Shown: piece after piece, positions 8,121 to 20,482 of the stretch
How the letters are laid out: every line of letters begins with the position of its first letter
How positions within the stretch are numbered: position 1 is the stretch's first letter
Source: Xanthomonas albilineans
GTDB lineage: Bacteria > Pseudomonadota > Gammaproteobacteria > Xanthomonadales > Xanthomonadaceae
Length of the DNA stretch: 36,742 nucleotides
Reading direction: 5' to 3'
NCBI RefSeq assembly: GCF_002939705.1
Contig: NZ_MDCB01000022.1
Location: 1 to 36,742 of the forward strand
Translations under genes and position numbers: made by a program
Notes under the pieces: generated by a model
Databases searched by the model: none
Seen by the model: the letters and a program-made list of their open reading frames with translations, nothing else
What the model was told of the DNA's origin: nothing

Positions 8121-9189
8121 TTAGGCTACCTCGAACAACCAAGTCGTAGTCGGCAGCATATCGGCCTGCTGCAATCGCGCCAGACCCAACAGGTTATGAC
8201 CGGAAAATTCAGCCCGATCACCACCTTCGCACTTGCTAAGCCGAGCGTGCGTAGACACTTGCAACCTTGTTGCGTCAGTCGCGCGAACGCGTGTTCGACA
8301 AACACCCGATCTTTCGCAATGCGATGATTGCGCCGCTGCTGTGACTGGTTCAAAGTCCTGCCGCGTGTGTCTTTGTGCTGGATATCCACCCGATATCCCT
8401 CTTCCTTCAGCCGGGCTTCACGGTCTCGGTCGGCATAAGCGCTATCGGCACGAATCGTGCGCGCGGTATTACCTGTATCCAGCAAACGCTCGAAATACCG
8501 GCTGTCATGTCCGTTCACGCTGCTGACCTCGTGCACGCGGATAAATCCCCAGCGACGATCGACATTGGCGTGCAACTTATAGCCGTAATACGAGCTGCCG
8601 TGCTTGCTAGTCCGCGTGTATCCACATCCTTCTGCGCGACCTTGGCATCACTCCACTGCCCTGGAATCTCGTCCTGCTTGATGCGTGCGTTCTCCTCGCG
8701 TGTGTTGCGCTGGATTGGTGCGCTGACAATGGTGGCGTCGATGATCTGCCCTCCACGGGCAATGTAACCGGCGCACACCAGTTGGCGGCTGATCGCCACA
8801 CTGATGTCGCCCATCACGTCCTTGTCCTTCAGGCACTCGCGCCATACCCAGATCGTCTTCGGATCTGGCACCTTGCCGCTGCCCTTCAGACGAACAAACA
8901 GCACGAAGTTAAGCCGATTCAGCAACTGATACTCCAGCGCGTCGTCGGAAAGGTTGTACAGCTGCCGCAAAAGCAACAGCCTGACCGTTACCTCGGTTGG
9001 CCACGCTAGCCGGCCACCTTTAGACTTGGGTCCCAGCGCCAGCTTCTCATCCATCACATCGGCAATCCGGCCAAAGTCGATATGGCGCGACGACAATGCC
9101 AGCGGGTTATTGAACTGCAGGCGCTTGGCATCGCGTTCTTCACCGGCAGACAAACTGATCATTTGTGTCGCTCTCCGCTGGCATCGCAC
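8121..9189 (-). pseudogene. IS5-family transposase, broken by two single-base frameshifts
   Basis: The N-terminal part reads RHIDFGRIADVM, then RLLLLRQLYNLSDDALEYQL, with the first catalytic Asp in GQIIDATIVSAP. The second part carries the second Asp in IRADSAYADRDRE and the Glu in VFVEHAFARL. The halves lie in different frames. Near 8613 one base is missing, and restoring it gives a continuous family reading (TRWTSKHGSSYYGYKLHANV). A second missing base near 8201-8207 separates the last residues, which otherwise read HNLLGLARLQQAD and end at the stop at 8121-8123. The element is therefore probably inactive. I could not fix its inverted repeats with certainty. Confidence 0.82.
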
Positions 9190-9607
9190 CAGGTCAATGG
9201 TGATAGAGTGCTGAGGTTTTTAGAGAAGCCACTTATTTTATTTAATATAATCCATATTAAACTATGCAAACGATGTTTCATCGGCCGATTCGGATCATAC
9301 CCTGCGCATGAGCTGACGCAAGGAAATTTAGCCGACACAAAAATGAAATTTTTCTATAAAACTCACGTTACTATTTTACAAGTATCTTTTGGATTTTATA
9401 TGAGATATACATCTAGGAAGTATTTTTTAAATTTTATATGAGATATGCATCTAAGGAAGGTCTGAACAAGCGACCGTTGTTCTCGCAGGTACTCAGGCCT
9501 GCTAACAATTTCGCCTCCTTGTCGTCAAAAGTCGCTTCCCAACGTCCATCCGTCGGGCCGTCGCCGGCCCGATCACCTTATTTTCCGATTTCCAGCGTAA
9601 GCTCCCC
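9190..9607. other. A+T-rich non-coding stretch between two IS elements
   Basis: No supported gene. The first two thirds are much richer in A+T than the rest of the window and contain a short imperfect tandem repeat. The last third returns to mixed composition up to the IS3 left end at 9608. It is probably debris from successive insertions. Confidence 0.6.
9393..9459 (+). repeat. Imperfect tandem repeat, two copies with 38-base period
   Basis: ATTTTATATGAGATATACAT at 9393 recurs at 9431 with one base change (ATGCAT instead of ATACAT). Both copies are followed by CTA and GGAAG with a one-base length difference. Only two units are seen, so this is not a CRISPR array. Confidence 0.75.
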
Positions 9608-9670
9608 TGACCTGCCCCCACTGAGCCGTACCAGTTAAAGCTGTAAAGTCCGTCATCCAAGAGGACGGAC

Positions 9671-9938
9671 ATGAAAGAAAAGCAGATTCACTACCGAGCA
9701 GATCATCGGATTCATTAAGCAAGCCGACGCGGGCATGGCCGTCGCCGAGTTGTCACGTCAGTACGGCTTCAGCCCGGCCAGCTTCTACCAATGGCGTGCC
9801 AAATACGGCGGCATGGAGGCCGAAGACGCCAGGTGCCTGAAGGACCTGGAGACGGAGAACCAGCGGCTCAAACGACTGCTGGCCGAAGCGCATCTGGACA
9901 TCGAAGCGCTGAAGGTCGGCTTCGGGGTAAAACGCTAG
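9671..9938 (+). pseudogene. IS3-family OrfA with an early one-base insertion
   Basis: OrfA is a helix-turn-helix protein with a leucine zipper that forms, with OrfB, the IS3 transposase. The helix-turn-helix part reads AVAELSRQYGFSPASFYQWR, and the zipper part LETENQRLKRLLAEAHLD. The natural ATG at 9671 follows the usual spacer, but one extra A near 9673-9676 puts it out of frame. Without that base the start reads MKKSRFTTEQIIGFIKQAD, as expected for the family. An internal ATG at 9735 could give a shortened product. Confidence 0.75.
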
Positions 9939-9940
9939 CC

Positions 9941-10195
9941 CCGCAACGCAAGCGCGAGGCAATCCGGCGCATGCGTGAGCTGATTGCGATCAGCGAGCGC
10001 CGGGCTTGCCGCCTTGCCGGGTTGTCGCGCGATGCGTTCGGCCATGAACCTGAGCCAGCGCCGGCCACACAAGTGCTGTCGGCCCGTCTGGTCGAGCTGG
10101 CACAGACCTACCGCCGCTTCGGCTATCGCCGCCTGCACGATGTGCTGCGCCCGGAGTTTCCGCGCGTGAACCACATAAAGGTTTACCGCTTGTAC
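9941..10195 (+). pseudogene. IS3-family OrfB, N-terminal fragment only
   Basis: This frame, next to orfA, encodes the N-terminal OrfB region with RRMRELIAISERRACRLAG, FGYRRLHDVLRPEF and NHIKVYRLYC, the part that precedes the DDE core. All catalytic residues are lost because the homology stops at 10195. The remaining codons to 10225 run into unrelated sequence. Confidence 0.78.
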
Positions 10196-10419
10196 TGTCG
10201 ACTCCCCGCAAAACCCGAGATATAACCGAATGGCCCCGGCGCATTCTCGATGGTCATCGTGATACGGTACGCTTGGGTAGGGTGCGGGTTTTTGCGGTAG
10301 ATGGGGTCGCCATCGGCATTCGCCTGCGCTGCGCCTATCTTGTCAGGTGTGGCGCTCATGGGGTTGCATCCAGTCAATAAAAGGCAAAGTAGAAGAATGC
10401 TGTGCGTCTTAGGCTCCAT
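10183..10419 (-). pseudogene. Small lipoprotein gene truncated by IS sequence
   Basis: The reading frame starts at 10419 with a lipoprotein signal peptide (hydrophobic LLLCLLL, lipobox LTGC) and continues YRKNPHPTQAYRITMTIENAPGPFGYI. After about residue 69 it runs into the inverted IS end and IS3 sequence and stops at once, so the natural C-terminus is lost. It lies downstream of the VirB6 and DUF4189 remnants in the same orientation. A membrane-anchored companion of a secretion locus is plausible from position, but I do not recognise the family with certainty. Confidence 0.55.
10196..10211 (-). repeat. Inverted copy of the IS3-type end at 411-426
   Basis: TGTCGACTCCCCGCAA is the exact reverse complement of 411-426. 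It stands exactly where the orfB homology breaks off on the left and where the lipoprotein reading frame is cut on the right, so it marks a rearrangement junction. Confidence 0.7.
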
Positions 10420-10550
10420 TCACGTCACCGTGATGAGTTGTGTCGCCTGCATGGTGGTGTGCATACTTGAAAATCTCCGAAATTTCCATATTTCTCGGCG
10501 GTGTATTCTCCTTGATATTGCGAGTGAGGCGTAGTACGCGGGCGTGGTAA

Positions 10551-10686
10551 TTAAAATCTCTGGAATATTTGTTTGGTGCAGTTACTGTAGCCAATCACGC
10601 ATTCACTTCCTGGATTTTTCTTCTTGCACTCTATCATTGCCTTACTACTTGTCTCCTCAAGGGAGGGACCAGAAGCGAAACTACTA
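10551..10686 (-). pseudogene. DUF4189-like C-terminal fragment
   Basis: About 45 codons read ASGPSLEETSSKAMIECKKK, then CVIGYSNCTKQ and a stop. The pattern of a Ser-rich lead, an Ala/Glu helix with EC, and a second Cys before the end matches DUF4189 secreted proteins, which often accompany Xanthomonas VirB loci. The fragment is joined directly to VirB6 sequence at about 10687, so the N-terminal part has been deleted. Confidence 0.5.
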
Positions 10687-11209
10687 AAGCCGGCCATCAG
10701 CAGCGCGCGGCCTTTCTGCGCGATGGCTTCCGTGTCGCGCGAGCCACATGCACCGCATCCAGCATGCTCAGCGCCAATTGGGTGTAGGTGAGGTTCTCGT
10801 CGATGGCGTCGGCGGCGGTGCTGTCCTTCTGGCCGGTGAACAGCCAATGGATTTCCTTATCCAGTCCGTCGGTCATGGTTTTATGCAGCAGCGTGCCGTT
10901 GGCGCCGATGCCGGCGGCAATGCCTAGGATGACCGACACCTTGCCGGCCTTGATCATGGTCGCCATGGCCGATTCGCGTAATTGTCCGCTGGCGATGCGA
11001 TAGCCCAGCAAGAGCACCCAGAAAGTGGTGGCGGTCAACGCGATGACGCTTATCCACTGCATCGCGCGGGCCATCACGTCCATGCCGAAGGTGGCTATCT
11101 GATTGCTGAGGTAGTTGTTGATCAGCCGGAAGAAGACGTAATCCCCCAGGCTGGTGTCTGCAAGGGGGCGTAACCAGCTCATCGATCCGTCGAACATGCT
11201 CATGGCCAT
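10687..11209 (-). pseudogene. virB6: VirB6-like type IV secretion protein, truncated and frameshifted
   Basis: The protein starts MAMSMFDGSMSWLRPL and continues FFRLINNYLSNQIATFG, a hydrophobic segment QWISVIALTATTFWVLLLGY, then KVSVILGIAAGIGANG and NLTYTQLALSMLDAV. This is the N-terminal half of a VirB6/TrbL inner-membrane channel protein. Near 10740 the frame shifts; in the next frame DTEAIAQKGRALLMAGF continues the family sequence. At about 10687 it passes straight into a DUF4189-like tail. The central membrane part of VirB6 is missing, so no functional product is expected. A ribosome site (AAAGG) stands before the ATG at 11209. Confidence 0.7.
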
Positions 11210-11699
11210 GCGCCTTTATTTGAGAGTGGTAAACGAAATCTAGTTAAGGTGGTGATCCGTGGGGCAGGCGCGCTGCCAGTGCGGCCTTGGCACGATCCGA
11301 CCCAGATGCAGCGTGCGCGGCAGGTGCCTGGCGCAATGGGCGCGCCGGGGACTGGCGACATAGGTGAGCGCCCACGGCCGACTAGGATCAGGTACGTTCG
11401 GGAACCGATTCGGGCTGGGATACCTGCTCAAGCCATGGTCCTTATGAGCAGGTGGATGCCGTTGTACAAACCGTTTGATAGTGGATACGGCATTGTGCCG
11501 AGGCTGTCAAACGCAGGCCCATCCGGGGGATGCAGCGCGCGCTCATGTGTCCGGCACTGGATCACAGTGCCCACCGCCATGCTGACGCTGCCGGCAATCA
11601 ACCGACACGGTTTGGCGTCTGCGGTCGCTGACAGGGGCTCAGGCATGCCAGGGCTTCCCAGTAATCGTATACGGCGCGAAAAGCCGGCCACTGATACGC
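11210..11699. other. Intergenic debris, no supported gene
   Basis: Open frames exist on both strands, but none shows family motifs or a convincing start. The stretch lies between the VirB6 remnant and an IS3 end, and probably holds degraded secretion-locus sequence. I can name nothing in it. Confidence 0.5.
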
Positions 11700-11725
11700 C
11701 CAGTGATACGCCCGGGATTCCGTAG
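11700..11725 (-). repeat. IS3-type end, inverted copy of 429-454
   Basis: This is the reverse complement of 429-454 with two differences in 26 bases. It begins four bases after the stop codon of an IS3 transposase tail on the minus strand, where a right inverted repeat belongs. Confidence 0.6.
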
Positions 11726-11729
11726 ACAC

Positions 11730-11810
11730 TCAGGATCCTCGTTGCGCGCAGCGCCGTTCGAACTCTACAGGCGACAGATCGCCATTGGAACCATGGCGGC
11801 GCTCGGGGTT
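11730..11810 (-). pseudogene. IS3-family OrfB, last 26 codons
   Basis: On the minus strand a short frame reads NPERRHGSNGDLSPVEFERR and then CAQRGS and a stop. This is the highly conserved tail of IS3-type OrfB proteins (RRHS.NG.LSPVEFE). No upstream part of the transposase is recognisable, so only the right tip of the element is left. Confidence 0.75.
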
Positions 11811-11895
11811 GCATGACGCGGCGCGAGTGCATGGTCGGGTAGAGGTGGGGCTTGCGTGGCCTGGCCGGCAATCGCGGTCGCGGGCAACAGACACG

Positions 11896-11925
11896 TTGCG
11901 CCCAGGGCAGTATCCCTGCTATAGT
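11896..11925 (+). promoter_or_regulatory. Probable sigma-70 promoter of rpmE2
   Basis: TTGCGC (11896-11901) and TATAGT (11920-11925) with an 18-base spacer lie about 40 bases upstream of the rpmE2 start. The IS remnant ends less than 90 bases upstream, so the promoter marks the beginning of the core region. Confidence 0.5.
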
Positions 11926-11962
11926 GACCCTCTTGTCCAGCAGCCACTTACGGTGCGAGCCC

Positions 11963-12205
11963 ATGAAGGCCGACATCCATCCCCAATACCGCGACGTCGT
12001 ATTTCACGATGTTACCTCCGATTTCAAGATCCTGACCCGTTCGACCATGTCCTCGAAAGAGACCATCAAGTGGGAAGACGGCGTAGAATACGCCTTGATC
12101 AAGGTCGAAATTTCCTCGGCGTCTCACCCGTTCTACACGGGCAAGCATAAGATGATCGACACCAGCGGTCGCATCGATAAGTTCCAGAAGCGCTACGCGC
12201 GCTGA
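11963..12205 (+). CDS. rpmE2: 50S ribosomal protein L31 type B
   Basis: An 80-residue protein starting [17 protein letters not shown] and containing [20 protein letters not shown] and [20 protein letters not shown], the L31 family signature. It binds the 50S subunit near the intersubunit bridge. It has no cysteine at all, so it is the zinc-independent form. In many bacteria that form replaces the zinc-binding L31 when zinc is scarce; whether a second L31 exists here cannot be seen. A longer frame reaches upstream, but the ATG at 11963 gives the exact family start. It is transcribed alone, with its own promoter and terminator. Confidence 0.96.
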   Translation: MKADIHPQYRDVVFHDVTSDFKILTRSTMSSKETIKWEDGVEYALIKVEISSASHPFYTGKHKMIDTSGRIDKFQKRYAR

Positions 12206-12228
12206 TCCCACCGCCTATGTGTCATGCG

Positions 12229-12254
12229 ACGGCTGCGTTTTGCGCGGCCGTTTT
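12229..12254 (+). terminator. Rho-independent terminator after rpmE2
   Basis: A nine-base stem (ACGGCTGCG with CGCGGCCGT, one G-T pair) and a five-base loop are followed by TTTT, 23 bases after the rpmE2 stop. Confidence 0.65.
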
Positions 12255-12494
12255 GCTATGCGTTTCATGCATTGTCTTTCCGATGTGATGGTGACGGTGT
12301 CATGCTCCAGGCCGGGCATGGCGAGGATGTAACGTTGTGTTGCTTTCTTGCTCATGTTCTGCGGCGCGAGGGATGAGCACGCCACAAATGCTGCTGTGCA
12401 ATAATGCGTCGATCCATGGTAACGACCGTGGACTTTCTTCACGCGTCTGTTCGCAACGTATCGGGCAGGCGCCTTCCATCGAGGAGCGCACACT

Positions 12495-13784
12495 GTGTCC
12501 GATCTTGATCAGGTCACGCTGAATGCCGGCGACAAGTCGGTCGTTCTGCCGGTACTCAAACCCACCTTGGGCAACGATTGCGTCGATGTTTCCAAGTTGA
12601 CCAAGGAAACCGGTCTCTTCACCTACGATTCGGGCTTCACCGCCACCGCCAGTTGCAAATCGGCGATCACCTACATCGACGGCGACAACGGCGTCTTGTT
12701 GTACCGGGGTTACCCGATCGAGCAGTTGGCCGAGAAGTCCAACTTCCTTGAGGTGGGCTATCTGCTGATGAACGGCGAGTTGCCCAGCGCCGACGAATTC
12801 AAGAAGTTCGAACACGAAGTGACGCATCACACGATGATGCACGAGTCGCTGAAGAACTTCCTGGGCGGTTTTCGCCACGACGCGCATCCGATGGCGATGT
12901 TGGCCGGCTCGGTGGCTTCGTTGTCGGCGTTCTACCACGACACGCTCGACTTGAACGATCCGGAGCAGCGACGCCTGGCCGCGATCCGTCTGATTGCCAA
13001 GGTGCCGACCATCGCTGCCGCTGCCTATCGTTATTCGATCGGCTGGCCGATCCGCTACCCGCGGAACAACCTCGGTTATGTCGAACGCTTCCTGCATCTG
13101 ATGTTCGAGGTGCCGAGCGAGCAATTGCAAATGAATCCGGTCGTGGCTAAGGCACTGGATCTGTTGTTCATCCTGCATGCCGACCACGAACAGAACGCAT
13201 CGACCTCGACCGTGCGTCTGGTCGGTTCCACCGGCGCCAATCCGTACGCGTCGGTTGCTGCCGGCATTACAGCGTTGTGGGGTCCGGCTCACGGTGGTGC
13301 CAACGAAGCCGTGCTGAAAATGCTCGAGGAGATCGGCACTGCGGATAACGTCGAGAGCGCCGTGGCAAAGGCCAAGGACAAGAACTCCAGCTTCCGTCTG
13401 ATGGGTTTCGGTCACCGTGTTTACAAGAACTTCGACCCGCGCGCCAAGATCATCCGCGAGATGACCCACAAGGTGCTGGGCGAACTGGGTGTCAACGATC
13501 CGCTGCTGGAAGTGGCGCTGAAGCTGGAAGAGGCGGCGTTGAAGGACGACTACTTCGTGCAGCGCAAGTTGTACCCGAATGTCGATTTCTACTCGGGCAT
13601 CATCTACAAGGCGCTCAACATTCCGGTGGAAATGTTCACCGTCATGTTCGCCATCGCCCGTACTGTCGGCTGGGTGTCGCATTGGTTGGAGCAGCAGGTC
13701 GATCCGGAAATGAAGATTGGCCGTCCGCGCCAGATCTACACCGGTTACGACAAGCGCGACTACACCAGCGTCGGCAAGCGCTGA
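12495..13784 (+). CDS. gltA: Citrate synthase (type II, hexameric form)
   Basis: A 429-residue enzyme that condenses acetyl-CoA and oxaloacetate to citrate at the entry of the TCA cycle. The three catalytic residues are present: His266 (GPAHGGAN), His307 ([14 protein letters not shown]) and Asp364 (YPNVDFYSG), two positions later than in E. coli. [14 protein letters not shown] is also conserved. The start is a GTG at 12495 with GAGGAG (12481-12486) in front; no ATG gives a better family start. Length and N-terminal beta domain are those of the NADH-sensitive Gram-negative type. It stands alone, with a strong terminator behind it. Confidence 0.98.
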   Translation: MSDLDQVTLNAGDKSVVLPVLKPTLGNDCVDVSKLTKETGLFTYDSGFTATASCKSAITYIDGDNGVLLYRGYPIEQLAEKSNFLEVGYLLMNGELPSADEFKKFEHEVTHHTMMHESLKNFLGGFRHDAHPMAMLAGSVASLSAFYHDTLDLNDPEQRRLAAIRLIAKVPTIAAAAYRYSIGWPIRYPRNNLGYVERFLHLMFEVPSEQLQMNPVVAKALDLLFILHADHEQNASTSTVRLVGSTGANPYASVAAGITALWGPAHGGANEAVLKMLEEIGTADNVESAVAKAKDKNSSFRLMGFGHRVYKNFDPRAKIIREMTHKVLGELGVNDPLLEVALKLEEAALKDDYFVQRKLYPNVDFYSGIIYKALNIPVEMFTVMFAIARTVGWVSHWLEQQVDPEMKIGRPRQIYTGYDKRDYTSVGKR

Positions 13785-13814
13785 TCGCAGCGTCGCTGTC
13801 GTGTGTCTCTGAAA

Positions 13815-13839
13815 CGCCCCACCTTGTGGGGCGTTTTTT
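13815..13839 (+). terminator. Strong rho-independent terminator after gltA
   Basis: The eight-base stem CGCCCCAC/GTGGGGCG with a three-base loop is followed by six T. It lies 31 bases after the gltA stop. Confidence 0.9.
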
Positions 13840-13961
13840 GCATCTGGGAGCGGCGAGCATTCGACGCGAACGTTCCCGCTGGGCGTACTTTGCACGGCAA
13901 GTGGGGCGAGACGATGTCGATGACGAAGCGCCCAGGCTTGGCGGTGTAGACGGCGGGTTTG

Positions 13962-14609
13962 TCAGGCGCGTTGCTGGTTCTCGGCGAGATATTGTTCGGC
14001 GAGCAATTGCCGCAACTGGCTTGCGGAAGCGCGCCGCATCGGTTTTTCGTGGAGCTGCGACAGCGGCGCCTGACGCAGCGCGTCGTAAGGCAGCACGGTC
14101 AGGTCGAAAGTCAGATCCTCGGCGCTGAATAGCCACACCGGGAAGTCCTCGCTGCGCTCCCGATCCAGGCGCAGCCGACGGCTGCGCAGTTCGGCCGGAA
14201 TGCGCTGTTCCTCCAGAAAACGCGCGACCGCTTCCGTATCGTCGCTGTGCAATTGCAATTGCACCGGACTGTTCGCATCGGCGGTGCCGTCGTGCACTGG
14301 TCCGGTCAGGCGGGGAGCGAATGCGTGCAGAAACTCCATTGCGCGCAGTGCCGCCTCGCGCCGCCGGCGTAGGCCATCGGCATGGCCGGGGCCGGCGAAC
14401 AGGCGTTGGTACTCGCGTAATGCGTCTTCGATTTCGCTGTTGCGTGGCAGTGAGGCGTCGTCGTGGATGCCGAGGCGTTCGGCGGCTTTCAGCTTGGCTT
14501 GGTGGAAGTCGCGGATACTGCCTTCGGCCATCAATCGCGCGGCTTCGTGGGCCAACTGGCGGCGACGTTCGTGCGAGCGGGTCCGGGCGTGTTGCCGAGC
14601 ATGATGCAT
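13962..14609 (-). CDS. Conserved hypothetical protein
   Basis: A 215-residue soluble protein. The N-terminal third is strongly helical and basic (RRQLAHEAARLMAEGSIRDF, then HQAKLKAAERLGI), followed by DALREYQRLF. The C-terminal part alternates strands and helices (VQLQLHSDDTEAVARFLEEQ, DLTFDLTVLPYDALRQAPLS). No signal peptide or membrane segment. The second half resembles nucleotidyltransferase-like proteins conserved in gamma-proteobacteria, but I cannot name a function. A GGGGAGA ribosome site precedes the ATG at 14609. It follows mrcA on the same strand with a gap of about 180 bases, so it may be transcribed separately. Confidence 0.85.
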   Translation of the reverse strand: MHHARQHARTRSHERRRQLAHEAARLMAEGSIRDFHQAKLKAAERLGIHDDASLPRNSEIEDALREYQRLFAGPGHADGLRRRREAALRAMEFLHAFAPRLTGPVHDGTADANSPVQLQLHSDDTEAVARFLEEQRIPAELRSRRLRLDRERSEDFPVWLFSAEDLTFDLTVLPYDALRQAPLSQLHEKPMRRASASQLRQLLAEQYLAENQQRA

Positions 14610-14787
14610 GATGCGTCTCCCCTCAGAGCTTGGCCCGACTGTACAACACTCCCGCGAATATTCGAGTGCAGTCGCAACGGCATCGGATCCTGCTGCTTGC
14701 GGCGGGCGCCGCAGGTCCGCATCGCCCGCGCGACAAGGGGGCTGTCAGCGCGGGTTCACTGCGCGAGGTGAGCAGCGCAGCGCAGGG

Positions 14788-18499
<3,712 letters not shown>

Positions 18500-18500
<1 letters not shown>

Positions 18501-19258
18501 TGGCGAAGATCAATCTGCTGCCCTGGCGGGCAGAGCGGCGCAAGCAGCGCGAGCGTGAGTTCTACGGAATGCTGGGTCTGGCCGCGGTGGTTGGGGTGCT
18601 GTTGTCGCTGATGATCTGGTTTTACTACGACCGCCAAGTCAGTGGCCAGAATGTGCGTAATGCCTACTTGCAAGCCGAGATCGATAAGGTCATGGCGCAA
18701 AACAAGGAAATCGACAGTCTCGATGAGCAGAAGCGGCGCCTGCTGGCGCGCAAACATGTTATAGAGGAGCTGCAGGCCAAGCGTTCGCAGATGGTGCACC
18801 TGTTCGATTCGCTGGTGCGCACCATCCCTGATGGTGTGGTGCTGACCTCGGTGAAGCAGGAGGGCGACATCCTCACCTTGGAAGGCCGTGCGCAATCCAA
18901 CGCGCGGGTCAGTACCTATATGCGCAATCTCGAAGGCTCGGGCTGGATGACCAACCCGGAGCTGTCCGTCATCGAGGCCAAACCACAGGATAAGACGGTC
19001 AAGGGGCCGATCGTCGACGCCAAGGCGTTGCCTTATGTGTTCACGCTTAATGTCAAGCTGCCGGTTCCTGGCGACAGCGCGGATGCGGCTCCGGGCGATC
19101 CCGGGCGAGCATCTGGAGCGAAGACCTCGATGCCGACACCGGGCGCCAAAACCGCGTCTCCGGCGAATGCGCCTGCCGGTGCGGTCGTTGCGCCGATGCC
19201 GGGTGGGGCCTCGCACGCGGTCACCGCCACGTCAACGCAACAGGGGCTGGCGTCATGA
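18500..19258 (+). CDS. pilN: Type IV pilus assembly protein PilN
   Basis: A 252-residue bitopic inner-membrane protein. The first residues MAKINLLPWR are the conserved PilM-binding tail, followed by one membrane helix (about 23-42), a coiled coil (45-90) and a ferredoxin-like periplasmic domain. It pairs with PilO to link the cytoplasmic motor platform to PilP and PilQ. The C-terminal 50 residues are a low-complexity Ala/Pro/Gly tail (about 200-252), longer than in most PilN proteins. The start overlaps the pilM stop by one base and the end overlaps pilO by four. Confidence 0.96.
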
Positions 19259-19926
19259 GCAAGAAATTCAATATCAAAGACCTGGATTTCAACAACATCG
19301 GCAATTGGCCCCAGCAAGCCAAGATCGGCTTCTGCGTCTTGTTGACGGTGTTCATCCTGATTGTGTCGTGGTTCCTGCTGATTAGCGGTAAGAGCGATGA
19401 ATTGCAGTCGTTGGAGCATAAGGAAACCGAGCTGCGCGCTTCGTTCGAGAAAGAGCAGAGCCGTGCGGTGAATCTGCAGCCGCTGAAGCAGCAATTGGTG
19501 CAGATGGGCCAGGTATTGCAGCAAATGCTAAGGCAGTTGCCGAGCAAGACCGAAATGCCCGATCTGATCATCGATATTTCGCAGACCGCGCTGTCCAGCG
19601 GTCTGAGCAATGAGCTGTTCCAGCCGGGTCCGGAAGTGCCGAAAGAGTTCTACGCGGAAAAGCCCATTGCGCTGCGGATGGTCGGGAGCTACCACCAGTT
19701 CGGCGCATTCGTCAGTGGCGTGGCCTCGTTGCCGCGTGTCGTGATCCTGACCATGCACGACATCAACCTCAAGCCACGCGACAAGGCTGGTGGCAGTGGT
19801 GGCCGGGGCGAACTGGAACTGTCCGGCACCGTCAAGACCTATCGCTACCTGGACGACAAGGAAATGGCCGACCAGGAGAAGGCGGCGGCGGCGAAGAAGA
19901 GCGCAAAGCAAGGCGGTGGCGCATGA
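19255..19926 (+). CDS. pilO: Type IV pilus assembly protein PilO
   Basis: A 223-residue bitopic inner-membrane protein with one membrane helix (about 24-44), then a coiled coil rich in Glu and Gln and a ferredoxin-like periplasmic domain that pairs with PilN. The GSYHQFGAFVSGVASLPRVV segment is characteristic of the family. A Lys/Ala-rich tail (AAAAKKSAKQ) ends the protein. The start overlaps pilN and the end overlaps pilP by ATGA, so translation is coupled. Confidence 0.96.
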   Translation: MSKKFNIKDLDFNNIGNWPQQAKIGFCVLLTVFILIVSWFLLISGKSDELQSLEHKETELRASFEKEQSRAVNLQPLKQQLVQMGQVLQQMLRQLPSKTEMPDLIIDISQTALSSGLSNELFQPGPEVPKEFYAEKPIALRMVGSYHQFGAFVSGVASLPRVVILTMHDINLKPRDKAGGSGGRGELELSGTVKTYRYLDDKEMADQEKAAAAKKSAKQGGGA

Positions 19927-20462
19927 GCCGACATGGCACGGTCTTCAAGGTCGTGGTGGCGGGCGTGCTGGCGTTGTTGCTCGCAGGATGCGCTCGCGAC
20001 GTGACCAGCACTCCCGGCGATGCGCCGAACTTGGAGAACTGGGTCAAGGAAGTGCGGGCGCGTCCTGCGCAACCGCTGGAGCCGCTGCCGGTGATGCAGC
20101 AGTTCGAGACCTTCGAGTACACCGCGCAGGGGTTGCGCGATCCGTTCAGCGATGCTTGGGCCAATCCCGACGGCAACAACGGCCTGCGCCCTGATCCGAA
20201 CCGGCGCAAGGAGCCACTGGAACAGTTTCCGCTGGATGGTCTCAAAATGGTCGGCACCCTGGGTGGAGGCTCCGGTCAGGTGGCGCTGGTGATGGCGCCG
20301 GACAAAGTGACCTACCGGGTGCGTCCGGGCGTGTATATGGGCCAGAGCGATGGCCGTGTGACCGCGGTGCACGATGATCGCATCGATTTGATTGAACTGG
20401 TGCCGGATGGCGCTGGCGGTTGGCTCGAGCGTCCGGCCTCTGTGGCGCTGGACGATCAATGA
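19923..20462 (+). CDS. pilP: Type IV pilus lipoprotein PilP
   Basis: A 179-residue lipoprotein with a signal peptide and lipobox LAGC, so Cys23 is expected to be lipid-anchored. The N-terminal segment (NLENWVKEVRARPAQPLEPLP) binds the PilN/PilO heterodimer, and the C-terminal beta domain (LDGLKMVGTLGGGSGQVALV) contacts the secretin PilQ. It links the inner-membrane complex to the outer-membrane pore. Coupled by ATGA to pilO. Confidence 0.95.
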   Translation: MSRHGTVFKVVVAGVLALLLAGCARDVTSTPGDAPNLENWVKEVRARPAQPLEPLPVMQQFETFEYTAQGLRDPFSDAWANPDGNNGLRPDPNRRKEPLEQFPLDGLKMVGTLGGGSGQVALVMAPDKVTYRVRPGVYMGQSDGRVTAVHDDRIDLIELVPDGAGGWLERPASVALDDQ

Positions 20463-20482
20463 TTGATTATGGGGATAGCACG

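Larger units (their letters stand above)
9608..10195 (+). mobile_element. Truncated IS3-family element (left end, orfA, start of orfB)
   Basis: The left end reads TGACCTGCCCCCACTGAG, a typical IS3/IS407-group terminus starting with TGA. It is followed by orfA and an overlapping orfB in the next frame. The element is cut at 10195, in the middle of orfB, where a foreign terminal repeat begins. The missing C-terminal half of OrfB is of the same kind as the fragment at 2-409, but whether the two come from one element is not decidable here. Confidence 0.78.

Noticed and set aside
9393-9459. Possible start of a CRISPR array
   Set aside because: There are only two imperfect units with a 10-base gap, and no cas genes in the window.
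11428-11976. 182-codon minus-strand frame upstream of rpmE2
   Set aside because: The only true homology in the stretch, an IS3 OrfB tail at 11730-11810, lies in a different frame, and the rest shows no motif.
12300-13895. Long minus-strand open frame (531 codons) opposite gltA
   Set aside because: It is a codon-bias shadow of citrate synthase, whose motifs and length are complete on the plus strand. The translated product has no family features.
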